Positions 51,440 through 62,970 are shown, counted from the first letter of the stretch. The stretch: DNA of 64,000 bases from Oncomelania hupensis (GCA_036898135.1 CM072522.1:9283186-9347185), one strand, 5' to 3'. The notes: generated by a model not told the origin, from the sequence alone. Made by a program: numbers and translations.

Positions 51440-52215
51440 AAAGTGTAGATAAAAGTTTCAACTCCAAACTGTCTTGCAATAAAGAATGAACACCGTTGCC
51501 TGAAAATATGTGAGCTAACAAGTACAGATTAAAAAGCAAATGATAAGATCTGTCTCTCACTCAATGTCACAACTTAAAAGTCTTAATGAATAAACAAATA
51601 ATCAGTAACTTTCAAACTCACAAAATCCTCAAACTGTACTGAAAATAATATAAAACACTTCAACTCCAACGGTCATATTTATTCACACAGAATGAACTTG
51701 TTCACAGATGCTAAGGTTACGAATACCAAATAAAGTGTGCAAATATCGTGAAGTACTACAACCCCAAACCCAAACAGTCTTTTTGTAAATGGGCACTGCT
51801 TCAAAAGACATAGCTGACGAATAGCTGATAGAGACTAGCACTAAACAACAGCCTAGTAATAAGTACTAATATACTTTCAACTCCCAAAGCAAACTGTCTT
51901 GCTATAAAGAACACAGTTTCAATAGACACTGGCTAACCGCTACTCCAGTAAGTGAGCAAATATTGCAAAATGCTTTCAACTCCAAATATCCAAACTGTCT
52001 TACTAGAAGATGAGACAAAAGAAGAAATATGGAGATGAAACGCATCAGACTACACACAAATTGTTCTCAATACATGTATTTGGCTAAAAATGTTTTTTCG
52101 GGAGTTCAAAAGCCAACTGTCTTAAAAACAGAACATTAACAAAAGTGCTGAACTGTTTCACACAACAGCTAAACTGCTGCTAAACGAAGTGTGCAAATAA
52201 CTAAAATACCCCCAA
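51440..52215. repeat. Old degenerate tandem repeat, roughly 120-150 bp unit
   Basis: The phrase TTTCAACTCC.AA..AACTGTCTTGC recurs near 51455, 51658, 51887 and 51989, with a weaker copy near 52100. It is often followed by AAAGAAC and GTGTGCAAATA phrases. Confidence 0.65.
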
Positions 52216-52456
52216 TCTATCATTATTATCTACTATTATAGCTGTTGAGCCTTCCAAGACTGCTAAAACCCTAGGGAAGAATACCAACTAATTACAGGGT
52301 TAAGATGAGGTTAGGAAAGAGATTTGGGGGAAGGGGAGTGGGGCAGGGAGTAGAATGGGCAGAGGTTAGCCAGACTAAAGGGGTGCGAGGGGTGGAGAGA
52401 GGAAGTAGGGGATTGGGACGGGAGAGGAGGGAGGAGAGAGGGAGACATGCTAGGAA

Positions 52457-53291
52457 CCATGGGCCAGTTTCCACCATGGGCCAGTTTCCACCATGAACCA
52501 GTTTCCACCATGGGCCAGTTTCCACCATGGGCCAGTTTCCACCATGAACCAGTTTCCACCATGGGCCAGTTTCCACCATGGGCCAGTTTCCACCATGGGC
52601 CAGTTTCCACCATGAACCAGTTTCCACCATGGGCCAGTTTCCACCATGGGCCAGTTTCCACCATGGGCCAGTTTCCACCATGGGCCAGTTTCCACCATGG
52701 GCCAGTTTCCACCATGAACCAGTTTCCACCATGGGCCAGTTTCCACCATGGGCCAGTTTCCACCATGAGCCAGTTTCCACCATGGGCCAGTTTCCACCAT
52801 GGGCCAGTTTCCACCATGAACCAGTTTCCACCATGGGCCAGTTTCCACCATGAACCAGTTTCCACCATGGGCCAGTTTCCACCATGGGCCAGTTTCCACC
52901 ATGAACCAGTTTCCACCATGGGCCAGTTTCCACCATGGGCCAGTTTCCACCATGAACCAGTTTCCACCATGGGCCAGTTTCCACCATGGGCCAGTTTCCA
53001 CCATGAACCAGTTTCCACCATGGGCCAGTTTCCACCATGGGCCAGTTTCCACCATGGGCCAGTTTCCACCATGGGCCAGTTTCCACCATGAACCAGTTTC
53101 CACCATGGGCCAGTTTCCACCATGGGCCAGTTTCCACCATGGGCCAGTTTCCACCATGAACCAGTTTCCACCATGGGCCAGTTTCCACCATGGGCCAGTT
53201 TCCACCATGGGCCAGTTTCCACCATGGGCCAGTTTCCACCATGGGCCAGTTTCCACCATGGGCCAGTTTCCACCATGGGCCAGTTTCCACC
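52457..53291. repeat. 17-bp minisatellite, 49 copies
   Basis: Unit CCATGGGCCAGTTTCCA. Twelve units differ at one place: eleven are GAA and one is GAG instead of GGG. Otherwise near identical. 17 is not a multiple of 3, so three units make 51 bp and every frame stays open. The long predicted proteins are artefacts. Confidence 0.98.
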
Positions 53292-53389
53292 AATCAGGCG
53301 ACATTGAATAACTGAGCGTCAAGAGATCTATCAAGCATAGGCTGTTTCACTGCAGGCGCAGGCTCTCAAAAACCTCCGACTCTCGGACT

Positions 53390-53445
53390 GGGGTCAGCGT
53401 CACTTTCGGGGCCTACTAACCCTTTAAGTTTAGTAGCAGCCCGAA
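53390..53445. repeat. Short dispersed repeat ending AGTAGCAGCCCGA (copy 2, LINE target)
   Basis: Matches 2626-2688. Its last 14 bp (53432-53445) are duplicated at 59544-59557 by the LINE insertion. Confidence 0.75.
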
Positions 53446-53716
53446 TACAATACAATACAAGGTTATTGCTTTAGGTCCAGCGGACTCTTCCGAGCCAAAT
53501 CAGGACCAGAGAGACGTTATCTTAAAATATTATAAAATGATTCAAGTCTTAAAAAACAAGCCTGTTACTCTTAAATACACAAACAAACTTTCACATGACA
53601 CCTCTTTAAGAGACTTCTTTAAAACTGATGTATTAAAAATATATTCTCTTTCTTCAATCAAATCACTAAATTCAGTCCTAATAAAATCCAAACTAAACCA
53701 AACATGTCGATACAAT

Positions 53717-53968
53717 TTATATGCGATAGAACAAACCAACATCATGTAAAAATTGAAACAGATGTTGACCATTACATACTTTAAAAATCTCTTTGAAAGG
53801 TATGGAACCAAAATATGTTTCCCTTTCCTCAATCAAATCAGCACACTCAGACATGAAATGTCGAACGGAAAAGGATTGATCACATGCAAAGCACCATGGT
53901 GGTTCTTCTCCTTTTAAAAGGAAACTGTGGGTGACATAAGTATGCCCAATATGAAGGCGAGATAACAC
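53717..53968 (-). pseudogene. LINE ORF2 C-terminal zinc-knuckle part
   Basis: LSRLHIGHTYVTHSFLL then CFACDQSFSVRHFMSEC, a CCHC-type C-terminus known after RNase H in this LINE group. It is out of frame with the RNase H segment, so a frameshift near 53965 separates them. Confidence 0.8.
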
Positions 53969-54976
53969 TGTTCTTCTTTGCGAGTGGATGCAAAGTTAGG
54001 CAAAGAAGTGGACAAATCGGGAAGAATTTGAAATAATTTGTTGTTGACATGGTTAGACCAGTCAGTCTGCCACAGTCGTTTACAATAAGAACCAGTCATA
54101 CAACGTAGGTCAGAGTAGGGCACAAACTGGAAAATCTCTGGAGGGAAATCAAGATGCAGAGCATCTTTAGCCGCCCTGTCTACTGCAATATTGCCGCGGA
54201 TGCCCATGTGACCAGGGACCCACATAAAAACTATCTTTTTACCCTCAGAAACAAGTTGTGTATGGAGGTCATGGATCTCTGCCAGAAAAGGGTGTGATAT
54301 CTTTCTCGTGGAAAGGGCCTGAAGTGCTGACAATGAATCGGACATGATTAAAAATGAGGTTCTTTTGGATTGATAAACTTGTTTCAGAGCTAAATGAATT
54401 GCCTTGAGCTCAGCTGTATAAACAGAACAAAAATCAGGTAAGCGCTGTTGCAAAGGCTGGTCTAAGCGTCTCTCGGAGACAGACGCAGCAGCAACTGAAT
54501 CTCCCTTCTTCGACCCGTCTGTAAAAAGCTGTTCATATCCCGGGTATAATGCACACTGTTCTAAATAAATTTGGTTATATACGGTTTCAGAGGTATTGTT
54601 TTTAAGGAAAGCGGACAACTGCCAATTAATGTTTGGGGTACATAATTTCCATGGGGGAGCTTCAGTCCGAAGTTCATCGTCGTTGATGGAAGCAACATCA
54701 ATGCCTGCTTTTTCCAGATGAACTTGCATTCTGATGCCAAACGGAGGGATTGTGTTAGGTTTGGATTCAAATTTCTGAACAAAATCTGGGTTGAAAACAC
54801 AGTCATAAGCAGGGTTCATAGGATCAGTTTTTAATTTTAAATAGTAATTCATTGACAATTTTGTACGTCTCAGCTCCAGCGGGGGTTCGTTAGCTTCCAC
54901 ATAAAGGCTTTCACAAGGGGAAGTGCGAAACGCACCCAAAGCAATGCGTAGTGCCTGATGGGCAACTGGATCGCAT
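53914..54976 (-). pseudogene. LINE ORF2 RNase H part
   Basis: RNase H carboxylates are visible in LFTDGS, TAELKAIHLAL, IMSDSLSALQAL and the final WVPGHMGIRGNIAVDRAAK, so the fold looks complete. The frame differs from the RT segment because of a frameshift near 54973, within a stretch where HQALRIALGAFRTSP should follow the RT thumb. Confidence 0.88.
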
Positions 54977-57433
54977 CTTAAGATAAGATTTTCTAGCAGA
55001 ACCATAGACAATGCAACCATAGTCTAACTTGGATCTAATTAAAGAACGATATAACAGCAATAAAGTTTTCTTGTCAGCACCCCAGTCTGTACCACTGATA
55101 ACCTTGAGCAAATTGCAGGCCTGTTGACATTTAGTTTTCAAAATTTTCAGATGAGGAATGAAAGATAGCTTTTGATCAAAAATAACGCCCAAAAATTTGA
55201 CTTGTTTGACCGCCTTTATTGGAGTTTTATTGAGGAGAATAGTAGGGTCTTGAATAATTCCCCGGTGCTGGGAAAAGTGAATGCATTCAGTTTTCGCTTC
55301 AGAAAATTTAAAACCATTTTGTAAAACCCAGTCTTCAACGGCCTTGACACATAACTGTAGCTGACGTTCTGCAGATGCCAAAGTTTTACCTTTGGCTACC
55401 AATGCAAAATCGTCGACAAATAGAGAATTGTCAATTCCCCGTTTAACGGAACGAACAATGTTATTTATTTTAATATTAAACAGCAAGGGAGACAAGATGC
55501 TACCCTGAGGCACTCCCATCTCCTGTTCTCTCGTATCTGACAAAGATCCCCCAACCTTAACCTGAAAAATTCTGTCTGTTAGAAAATTGGATATAAACAG
55601 AGGTAAATGTCCCTTCAAACCCATTTCTTGTAAATCTGAAAGAATGCCATATTTCCATGTGGTATCATAGGCTTTTTCCAAATCAAACAAGATGGCAACG
55701 ACATGTTCACCCTGGACGAACGCATTACGGATAAAAGTTTCCAGTCGCACCAGGTGGTCAACAGTACTTCGACCACTTCGAAAGCCACACTGAGTGTTGG
55801 ATAAGATATTGTTGGTTTCTAGATACCACAGTAAGCGAGAATAAACCATTCTTTCTAGCGTCTTGCATAAGCAAGACGTTAAGGCTATTGGTCGATAGTT
55901 TGTCGGGTTAGTATGGTCTTTGCCAGGTTTAGGGATGGGGACAATAATGGCCTTTCTCCAGGAGGGAGGAAAGGTGCCAGTGATCCAGAGCTGATTGAAG
56001 ATGTCCAGCAGTTGAGACCGTGAGTACCTCGTTAAATGTCTGAGAAATTGATAATGTACATCATCCGGTCCAACTGCTGAATCTGCACTTTTGTTAATTG
56101 CATCATCAAGTTCGACTAATGAAAACGGAATGTTGTAATCTTCAGAATTATCGGAGGTAAAATGTAACTGTTGTTTTTCTTTACGGGTTTTAACTGTTTG
56201 AAAAGGGACAGAATAATTTTCAGAGGAAGAATTTGCAGCAAAAGAAGAAGCCAAAAGATCAGCTACTAATTTTTTATCTCCGATTACGTCACCCTGCACA
56301 GTAAGGCATGGGCTCACCTGTTTGTTACTTCTATTTTTGAGTTTGCGGACTACTTTCCACACCTTCGACAGTTTCGCTTTTGAATTAAGCGTGGAGCAGA
56401 AACCTCTCCACGATTCCTTTCTCTTTCGTTTGAAGAGCTGTCGGCATTGCGCTCGCAAACGTTGGTGGTTTTGTTTATTTTCAGTGCTTGGGTGTAAAAA
56501 CATAGTTCTTAAAGCTTTTTTACGAGCTTGCTGAAGTTTTCTACATTCATCGTCAAACCAGGGTTTTTTAAGTGTGTGAGGGTTTGACGAAGTTTGCGGA
56601 ATGGACTCCTTGGCACTGTTAATAACTATGTCAGTATAAAGCTGTATTGGATCTAAGGCATTTGAAAATTCCTGGTTCTTAGCACGTAGCTGGGCCTCAG
56701 ACAGGTTAGAAAACAGACTCCAGTTAGCTTGTTTCAGTTTCCACCTGCCATGAGTTTGCTCAAGGTTATCTGAATCATGTTTTAATAAAACCGGGAAATG
56801 GTCGCTGCCATGGAGATCTTCTAAAACTGTCCATTTAAAATCCAAAAGTAAGGAGGGATCACAGATCGATATATCAATGTGGGACAAAGAAGCAGTTCTA
56901 GAACAGGAAAAAGTTGGAGCACCCTCGTTCAAAGTTACTAGGTTTAACGAGTCTAGAATGTCTTCAATTATTTTACCCTGAGAATCGGTACGATCACTAC
57001 CCCACAGGGGAGAGCGTCCATTAAAATCTCCCAACAACAAAAAAGGGGGAGGTAACTGTTGGACCAAATTCTCAAGTTCACTTTTAGTTACATTTATTGA
57101 TGGTGTCAAATATAGAGAACAAACTGTGAGGGATTTAAAAAGAGATACTCTAGCTGCAACTGCTGGTAAACTTGTATTAAGTAAAATTGGATTAAATGGG
57201 ACATTTCTATGGATAAAGAGTGAAACGCCTCTAGAAGATAAACAATCTAGAGAGGAATAACCAGTAATATCTATAGGATGTTTTTCTGACAGGAGAGTTT
57301 CCTGAAGGGCCAATACTTCAGGTCGATGCTCTGTCAGCAGACAGCATAGCTCCTCATAATTTGCCCTTATCCCTCGGATGTTCCATTGTAAAATGGACAT
57401 AAAAATTAAGTAAAAGAATGCTAAAAGTTTCAT
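54911..57433 (-). pseudogene. LINE ORF2 endonuclease and reverse transcriptase part
   Basis: APE-type endonuclease: ILQWNIRGIRANYEEL, LQETLL, LLLGDFNGRSPLWG, SHIDISICDP and GSDHFPVL, all expected catalytic residues present. Reverse transcriptase: PIPKPGKD, FRSGRSTVDHL, LFDLEKAYDTTW, GVPQGSILSPLLF and the active site FVDD. The first ATG in frame is at 57433. The open frame of over 830 codons shows a recent insertion. It ends in a frameshifted tail after KSYLK. Confidence 0.9.
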
Positions 57434-57447
57434 CTCCGAGAGCACAA

Positions 57448-58908
57448 TTATGTCTCTGTATCTTTTGGACCCTCGTCCATCTCTTCATGTTCCATCAACC
57501 CCCCGAAACGGTTCTCCGTTTCGAGAGGCTGCTGGGGCTTGGAAGAAAGGGGTCCAGGCCTTTGATTCTTTGTCAAAGACCCGGAACCCGAGCTGCCAGC
57601 GGACTTCCTCCCCCTCTCCCCAGCACCAGATTTTATATCTTCCCTCTCCCCTTCACCCCTGCCAATCTTTCCCTCTCCTCCTCTGGCGCTCTTCTGTTGG
57701 GTAACTAGGATTTTAGTCGCCCCAGCAACTACCCGGTCGCTAAAACCGGTCGTTGCTGGTGCGGTGGCATGAGGCCTAGCCTCCTTCGTGGCAGAAGTGA
57801 CGGCTATTGGCGCGGCCGTCTGCGCGCTTGGAGTGACGGATTTTGACGTGCCCGTCGGCACGTTCTCCAGTGGATTCGGTGGGGCTGGAGAAACCCCCTT
57901 CTGGGCAAACAAAGCAAGCATCTTTTCGAGAGTATCCATCCGCTTGCACAACGTTTCCAAAATCTGTGTTATTTTACTCATGGCAGTGTCCATTGTCGGG
58001 TGTGCGCTAGGTTCCACATGAGATGTGGAACCCGCCACAGCCGCAAAGGACCTCTCTTTAAGCACCGGCCTACTTGCAAGAACTTTTTTCCTTGCGTCGC
58101 CAAAGGAGCAACTCTCAGTGGCCCGCACCTTTTGGATTTCCAGCTCCAACTGCCACTGAGGACAGTCTTTGGAGCTGGACGAATGATTCCCGGCGCAATT
58201 CACACAGCAAATCGGATTTTTGCATTCGTTTTCGTGTTTCTCTTTACCACAATCACGACATATTTCCTTGCTTTTACAGTTCTTGCTACCGTGACCAAAT
58301 CTTTGGCACCGGTAGCATCGCAACGGTGATGGTACAAACGGCGTCACCTTCACCCTAAGGTACCCCACCTTGAGTGACTCCGGCAATTTGGCCATAGCGA
58401 AGGTCACAAAAAGTGTGTTGGTGGGGATACGTTGGGATCCCTTGGTGACGAAGACCCGCTGGACTGCTGTGACCCCCTGGCTGGAGAGCTCACCACGGAT
58501 TTCCAATTCTGACATGTCGATCAAATCCTGACATCGGATGACTCCCTTGGAGGAATTCAACCGTCCATGCACAGAAACTTTGATTTGTCTATCAACGAAG
58601 ACAGTCGAATCCCTCTTTAGAAGACTATCCGATGCCCTTTTGGTTGAGCACTCCACCAGGTAGGCCCCAGATCTCAGTTTTTTCACATCTTTGAACCCGA
58701 TTGTGCAAACGGATTGAAAACCCTTCTGTATTGCGAACGGAGACAGCTTGCCTAGTGGCATAGCCGGATCCGCCCCCTCTACAACCAAAAAACGAGGCCA
58801 AGCCCCTTCTACCCCCGATGCACAAGCTTTCTGTCTCGTGTCCATGTCACTGTCCGTGTCCGAGTCCGGTCCGTCATCACGCAGTCGTCGTTTATTTGTG
58901 GAAGCCAT
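57448..58908 (-). CDS. LINE ORF1, gag-like protein with three zinc knuckles, 486 aa
   Basis: Intact frame starting MASTNKRRLRDDGPDSDTDS. The middle part is an RNA-binding-like fold (FQSVCTIGFKDVKKLRSGAY). Then CYRCQRFGHGSKNC, CRDCGKEKHENEC and CVNCAGNHSSSSKDC knuckles lie around residues 197-255. A coiled segment (KITQILETLCKRMDTLEKML) and a charged tail follow. ORF1 proteins of this type coat the LINE RNA. Confidence 0.9.
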   Translation of the reverse strand: MASTNKRRLRDDGPDSDTDSDMDTRQKACASGVEGAWPRFLVVEGADPAMPLGKLSPFAIQKGFQSVCTIGFKDVKKLRSGAYLVECSTKRASDSLLKRDSTVFVDRQIKVSVHGRLNSSKGVIRCQDLIDMSELEIRGELSSQGVTAVQRVFVTKGSQRIPTNTLFVTFAMAKLPESLKVGYLRVKVTPFVPSPLRCYRCQRFGHGSKNCKSKEICRDCGKEKHENECKNPICCVNCAGNHSSSSKDCPQWQLELEIQKVRATESCSFGDARKKVLASRPVLKERSFAAVAGSTSHVEPSAHPTMDTAMSKITQILETLCKRMDTLEKMLALFAQKGVSPAPPNPLENVPTGTSKSVTPSAQTAAPIAVTSATKEARPHATAPATTGFSDRVVAGATKILVTQQKSARGGEGKIGRGEGEREDIKSGAGERGRKSAGSSGSGSLTKNQRPGPLSSKPQQPLETENRFGGLMEHEEMDEGPKDTET

Positions 58909-59602
58909 GTTATTAATTTATGAATTCATCCCCCCTGCTCCCCACCCACCACGGAGTCCAACAAGGGGATGCGTCCAAGCGGAAAATCCAGCAAGGGAGC
59001 GCACCAGGGCTACAGGGGGGATATACACCCAGACAATCCCGCACTGCCACTACGGTTTTGTTCAAGTTTGACCCATGAGCCGCAGCCTTCTAGCAGAGCT
59101 AGGGCAATACACGACCAGCCGCTTGACTGACGCGGGCCACGCCAGCCTCCCGTCTAGGAGAAGTCCGGGCCAAAGAGGTGTGTTAGTGTGAGGGACCGCA
59201 GTCCCTCAGGGACCTCAACCTCCAGGATCCCATTCTCCCCCGACACGGGTTGCCCTGCACGGCAAACGCAGGGGGCCAAGAGAAGGCCACAGAGAAAAGG
59301 AAGGGTAGAAAAAGAAGGAATGATGGGGAAAAAGAAGACAGGGAAAGTCCGGTAAGGCAGAGGAAAGGAAGTCAAAACTGCATAGTATACTGGGAGAATT
59401 TAAGGGTGAAGAGAATATAGGTGAAAGGACCAATAAGACAGAAACAAGACAAAAGAGAAGAAAAAGGGGTAGGCAACTTGGTCACCCAGCCAGAGAGAGG
59501 CATGGGGTCCACCCCCGGCGCGCGGAGCCGAGCCCGTGGGGGCAGTAGCAGCCCGAAAGCAACAGGCAAAAAGTCTATTCCAGTAGTAAATAGCCAACAC
59601 TC

Positions 59603-59716
59603 AACATTCTTCAACATGGTCACCGAGATGAGATAAGATGAGAGTTTGTTGATTGCAAAACTTTAATCAACAAACTCTCATCTTATCTCATCTCGGTGAC
59701 CATGTTGAAGAATGTT
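59603..59716. repeat. Perfect 52-bp inverted repeat with 10-bp loop
   Basis: Left arm 59603-59654, loop GCAAAACTTT (59655-59664), right arm 59665-59716. No mismatch was found on base-by-base comparison. Confidence 0.97.
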
Positions 59717-59879
59717 AACTTTAATTAAGAGGGGTGTGTTCTGACATCAGCAAGCCATGCTATGCATACGAATCCTGGTAGGCCATGAGCAGCTCTCTGA
59801 GTGTACTCCTTCAGATTAGAATATAAACCGAGGTCTAGTCTGTACATCCACACATTCCATCGCATGGCCTTTAAAGATC

Positions 59880-60115
59880 CTGATGCTCATGTCCTAAAGA
59901 GGTGAGTGCCAGCTACACACCCAAGCACGCACTAGGTCCCTTCTCCCCATACCTGGTCATCCAGGATTGTGCTCAGTCGCCTGGGCAACAGACTATGCGC
60001 CCAAAGGCTGCAAGTGGGCGCCTCTGGCAGCTTAAGTAACATTCTGTATCAGCCAGCGCCTTGAGCGGCTCTTCAGCTGGTAAAGTGCTATACAAAAGTG
60101 ATTAAATAAAGAGTG
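59880..60115 (+). mobile_element. L2/SINE-type 3' end (copy 1)
   Basis: CACTAGGTCCCTTCT...GCCTTGAGCGGCTCTTCAGC and GTAAAGTGCTATACAAAAGT with an A-rich end. Same order as 63440-63625. This tail type is common to L2-like LINEs and their SINEs. Confidence 0.7.
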
Positions 60116-61761
60116 AATGAATCTGAATGAGAACAATCCCTTTTTTGTTAGCAAAATTCTCAAGGCTAACTATATTATAATGAGGTGCTTCTGAAGCTCA
60201 AAGCTAAATGTATAATCATTGCACAATGTAGAAGTTACATTAACTCTATAACGATTGCACTACATAGTAGTTATCTTAATTATCTTACATGCCTTGAGCA
60301 CTATAATTAACTCTCACCACAATTAACTCTAATTGGTTACTGAAGCCATAATTATTTTTATCTGTTTGAATGGTTGGTTTATAGTAATAGTACTATCAGT
60401 AGTATTAGTACGCTCACACGGGCAAGCATATTACATGCACAGCACACACACTCTCTTATATCTCTCACACACTACAAACATATATACACACTGGAGTCTG
60501 CTTCGATTCTGTCACAATAGGCTATTTAGACCCTGCACTACAGCTTCACGCCTTAAATAGTTCAGCCAGCTGTAGCCTTTGTAAATTAAAGTAGCTGCTT
60601 AGCAGACGACACAAGTCAGTTGTGCGCTAAGCATAGGTAGGCAGTGACCTCATCCTGCTGACGTATAGCCACCCCCGCTAGAGTGCGCCACAAGTATCGG
60701 ACGAGATGTTCGCGGGCATTGGCTGACCACAAGGCTAGGTAGTCATTCTTTGTCTGCACCTCACACAAGAAGGAGCTACGCTCTGAAAAATCTCTCTCAG
60801 AAAGACTAAGCAGGTGACGGATGAAAGACATTCATTGCAGTATAGCCACAGCCTGACATTGTCAAAAAGATCAGCAGGCTAGTTGGTCCGAGGCAGGGAT
60901 AGACCACTAGGAGTCAACCCTAACATTCGGCCTGCAGGGGAACATCGAGCACTGAGCTCCGATAGCCCAATAGTCAACAACAAAGGAGGAGACACCATCA
61001 CCACACCTCAACAGATCACCACACCTCAACAGATCAGCTAAGTGCACAAGAAGAATTGCACTAACACTGATCTAGAAGGACTGTGTGGTAGTCCACTCTC
61101 CTGAAAACAAACATTAGGCTAACCAGAACAAACAGCCCAATGATGAGGCATTAGCAAATATCAAGAACAGTAGCAGCATAGACCCATCAAGGAGCAAACT
61201 ATACGAAGTGAATTTGGACATTTAAGTTAATAGAGTGGTTAGAGAATTATGTATCTAGAGGAAATAAATGTGTGATATTTACTGTTAAAAAGTGGCTGGA
61301 CTACCTATGTTTCATAGCCGTGCGAGAGCTATTGTGTCAGTGAATTTTTTACCATTTTTCTCCCTATCTCTATAAACCTATCCGCACACAGACCGGGCTA
61401 AACATATAAATGTATTAAGATTAGTCATAGGGTGATTAAACTAGCTGATCCCCGCAGGCAGAGACGAGTAGGTAATAGCATTCCATTGTGCAGAGCCCAG
61501 TAACAATAGACCCACCATCACAGATTCTAAATGCTCAATAGCGACCCGGGCATAAGTCTAATGCTTTCTCTAATGCTGTCTCAGTCAGATGCTCTTCCAC
61601 AAATGTCCACTGGATCCTATAAACAACGACTAACTAATCTTACACTAACTACTACTACTACTAATAATAATAATAATAACAACAACAATAATACAAGGTG
61701 CTATCACATGCTTTTTTTCAATCAAACTCAAAGCGAGGCGATGTGACAAGACGGCTATTAG
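60116..61761. other. Unassigned gene-poor stretch
   Basis: No supported gene. A 71-residue minus frame at 60616-60831 has reasonable composition but no recognisable motif. Short (ACT/AAT/AAC)n tract at 61648-61692. Confidence 0.45.
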
Positions 61762-61763
61762 TA

Positions 61764-62140
61764 CAGGGTGTTCCAAAAGTCTTGGGCACATTTTGACATT
61801 GAATATTTCCGAAACTATTAAGGATATAAAAACGCATCTGGTAAATTCAGAAAGCTTGTAATCTCAATTTTTACATGGAATGTTCAAAGATGTTCAATGT
61901 GAGCACCATTGGTCACACGACACACATCAAGCCGATATTCAAATTCTTGCCAAACGCGTCCTAACATTTTCTTGTTGAGTGAACGCCATTAATGGGTCTG
62001 AAAAGAAATTAAAAAAATCAACAGCTTTACAAAAACTTAATGTAATTAGCTTTAAAATGGCACAACTTTTATCTTACTACCATTCATAGTAATTGAGATA
62101 TGGGGACTTCAAATGTGCCCAAGACTTTTGGAACACCCTG
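61764..62140. mobile_element. Mariner-like MITE, 377 bp
   Basis: About 30-bp terminal inverted repeats beginning CAGGGTGTTCCAAAAGTCTT at both ends. TA on each side (61762-61763 and 62141-62142). No transposase. Confidence 0.9.
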
Positions 62141-62291
62141 TATTACAGAAGAAGGAAGAGAAATCAATTTTTACTGTATCCAATACCATTATTTATAAAC
62201 ACACACACCCGCACACTTGTTTTCATGGTGTTAATATGACTTTCTTGAAACGCCTCATACGTTGTGCTACATTACATTACATTACATGACA

Positions 62292-62345
62292 CGATTATTG
62301 CTTTCGGTCCAGCGGATTCTTCCGAGCCAAATCAGGACTAGAGTT
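62292..62345 (-). mobile_element. Solitary LINE 3' end of the 53-59 kb family
   Basis: TTGCTTTCGGTCCAGCGGAT and CTTCCGAGCCAAATCAGGAC match the 3' end of the full-length LINE, preceded by an ATTACATTACATTACA tail. Confidence 0.8.
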
Positions 62346-62525
62346 GTGTTGACAATGGGTCATATTACGTCCCCCTTTTAAAGTACTTTTAAGTGTTCTA
62401 ACACTAACCCTAACCCTAGCGGATCATTGGTTTGACGTCAAAACAAGAAGGTCTGTCAAAACAAGTTATGTAGATGTTCACTGGTTTGTCCAAATAACAC
62501 TGTGTAAACAAGTACACACACGTAC
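62346..62525 (+). repeat. Dispersed repeat with CCCTAA core (copy 2)
   Basis: GTTGACAATGGGTCATATTA...AAGTGTTCTAACACTAACCC (CCCTAA units 62401-62419) then GCGGATCATT. Same block order as 157-345. Confidence 0.8.
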
Positions 62526-62966
62526 ACACACCCACACCATTGCAGTGATCGTCTTAGATCACATATACATCATTAGAAGACATAGCAGGGGGTGAGGAGT
62601 GGAGGGTGTGGGTGGGAGTAACAAGAGGTGGGGGCGGAGGGATGGAAGGACGAACTAAAACAAATTAACGAATGAAGAACAAAGATTGATGACTGAATCA
62701 CAACACCAACAAATGTTACACCAAGTCCTTGTTATGTGAAACTGTGAACTCTTCTGTGTTTTGTATCTGTACTCGTACTTTTACAACACGGTAAACAACA
62801 ACAACAATGACGCTATATAAAACTATTACTGCCGAATCTCACTCACCTCCCCCCTCCTCTCCCCTCTACGCTACCCTTCCCCTCAGACCCACATCCTCAA
62901 CCCATCCACCCCACTTCTTTTCTTAAAATAATCAAAAATCAACTTGTAGTTTTCTCCTTTCTGTTT

Positions 62967-62970
<4 letters not shown>
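62526..62970. other. Gene-free stretch
   Basis: Purine-rich (GGGTGGG) then pyrimidine-rich DNA; no gene seen. Confidence 0.5.

Larger units (their letters stand above)
53446..59543 (-). mobile_element. Nearly full-length I-like LINE (APE, RT, RNase H)
   Basis: Runs 5' to 3' on minus from 59543 to 53446. The 14-bp target duplication AGTAGCAGCCCGAA occurs at 53432-53445 and 59544-59557. The 5' UTR is GC-rich. ORF1 (gag-like) and ORF2 follow with 15 nt between stop and ATG. The 3' UTR ends in a hairpin (GGTCCAGCGGACTCTTCCGA on plus) and a TTGTATTGTATT tail. ORF2 is broken by two frameshifts. The presence of RNase H and CCHC knuckles places it in the I/Jockey-related group. Confidence 0.9.

Noticed and set aside
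52457..53291. CRISPR-like array
   Set aside because: Units are directly adjacent with no spacers, and the genome is eukaryotic.
52311..53334. Six long frames with MVETGPWWKLAHGGNW-like or MGQFPPWASFHH-like repeats
   Set aside because: A 17-bp tandem repeat without stops opens every frame; no unique protein sequence is present.
55300..58900. Plus-strand frames opposite the LINE
   Set aside because: Shadows of the minus-strand ORF1 and ORF2.
60616..60831. 71-residue minus frame with a leucine-rich start
   Set aside because: No recognisable motif, no partner ORF and no repeat copies seen; left as unassigned.
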